A DNA stretch of 6,516 nucleotides, from assembly GCA_024277475.1 (NCBI GenBank), contig JAJRVC010000712.1:1-6516 (forward strand), in the 5' to 3' direction. The position numbers and the translations under genes are program-made. Positions 6,126 through 6,516 of the stretch are shown in pieces. The stretch is from Deltaproteobacteria bacterium (lineage in GTDB: Bacteria > Desulfobacterota > Desulfobacteria > Desulfobacterales > JAFDCJ01). The notes under the pieces were generated by a model. That model saw only the letters and a program-made list of their open reading frames with translations, made no database searches and was not told the origin of the DNA. Numbering within the stretch: position 1 is the first letter of the stretch; each line of letters begins with the position of its first letter.

Positions 6126-6516
6126 ATGGCGAATTTAGAAGTAAATTTTTGTGGCGTTCGCATTAAAAATCCATTGGTAGCGGCTTCGGCCGAGCCGACA
6201 TTAAATGCCGACAATATGAAAAAATGCATCGATAGCGGAGTTGGCGGCGTTATTGCCAAAACCATGACGGACTCGCCGGAAATGCGGCAGCTGACCACCC
6301 GGGCCAAGTGGCGGTTTTTAAACCAGCGCCATGAAGTCTGTCACGGGAAAGTCCCCCGTGGTTTCAGCCTTTACAGCCGCAGTGGCCTGGCGATCGAAAC
6401 ACCGGAAGATTTTATCAAAGAAATCAGAGAGACGCTGAAATATGCGGATCACACGGATGCCGTTGTCATCGGCAGTATCGGCTCCACCGAACTCGACGGT
6501 TGGGTGACGCTTGGCA
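6126..6516 (+). CDS. PreA/dihydroorotate dehydrogenase-like flavoprotein, 3' end beyond window
   Basis: The first 130 codons are present and the frame is open to the window edge. The N-terminus matches the FMN-binding TIM barrel shared by class 1 dihydroorotate dehydrogenase and the PreA subunit of dihydropyrimidine dehydrogenase. N15-P16 in KNPLVAASAEPT (14-25) forms the first barrel strand and FMN phosphate/ring loop. IAKT at 43-46 is the next strand, with the flavin-contacting Lys45. FSLYSRSGL (80-88), FIKEIRE (96-102) and VVIGSIG (113-119) follow in the PreA order. The catalytic loop and any ferredoxin-like [4Fe-4S] tail lie beyond the window, so the reaction cannot be settled. A pyrimidine- or heterocycle-reducing role is likely in this setting. 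The ATG has AAGGA 7 nt upstream (6114-6118). The gap from the nitrilase is 132 nt. Confidence 0.85.
   Translation, partial: MANLEVNFCGVRIKNPLVAASAEPTLNADNMKKCIDSGVGGVIAKTMTDSPEMRQLTTRAKWRFLNQRHEVCHGKVPRGFSLYSRSGLAIETPEDFIKEIRETLKYADHTDAVVIGSIGSTELDGWVTLG

Noticed and set aside
6342..6360. CACGGG/CCCGTG hairpin in the PreA-like gene
   Set aside because: It is inside the reading frame, without a T-tract; probably chance from codon choice.

Overview
The window carries seven genes, all on the + strand, from a bacterial catabolic locus built around a molybdenum hydroxylase. There are no RNA genes, mobile-element genes or CRISPR arrays. Moderate GC content, close gene packing, a complete three-subunit molybdenum hydroxylase, a PreA-like flavoprotein and short degenerate intergenic repeats suggest an anaerobic or facultative proteobacterium-like organism. 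Desulfobacterota is my best guess, but it rests on general impression and not on a marker gene.

Region 1 (1-4072) is a tight four-gene operon: FAD subunit, [2Fe-2S] subunit and molybdopterin subunit of a xanthine dehydrogenase-family hydroxylase, then a small cupin. Junctions are +2 nt, -8 nt and -20 nt, so the four are very likely cotranscribed and translationally coupled. A perfect 12-bp palindrome lies in the 66-nt leader. The cofactor residues of the large subunit are intact. By eye, however, the two residues that hold purines in mammalian xanthine oxidase (Glu802 and Arg880) correspond to Met243 and Thr319, so the substrate is probably not xanthine.

Region 2 (4073-4984) starts with a 213-nt gap holding a terminator-like hairpin and two degenerate period-7 repeats. 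A DUF2848-family gene of unknown function follows, starting at TTG.

Region 3 (4985-6516) starts with a 220-nt gap holding two identical TCATATGA palindromes 63 bp apart and a TGAACGTTCA palindrome, a plausible regulatory region. A nitrilase-superfamily amidohydrolase follows. After a 132-nt gap comes the first 130 codons of a PreA/dihydroorotate dehydrogenase-like flavoprotein, cut by the window edge.

Taken together, the genes fit breakdown of an N-heterocycle or related carbonyl/amide compound: hydroxylation by the Mo enzyme, ring reduction or oxidation by the PreA-like enzyme, and C-N hydrolysis by the nitrilase-family enzyme. The cupin and DUF2848 protein would act as auxiliary, possibly new, steps. 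The pathway and substrate are inference; the family assignments rest on motifs seen in the sequence.
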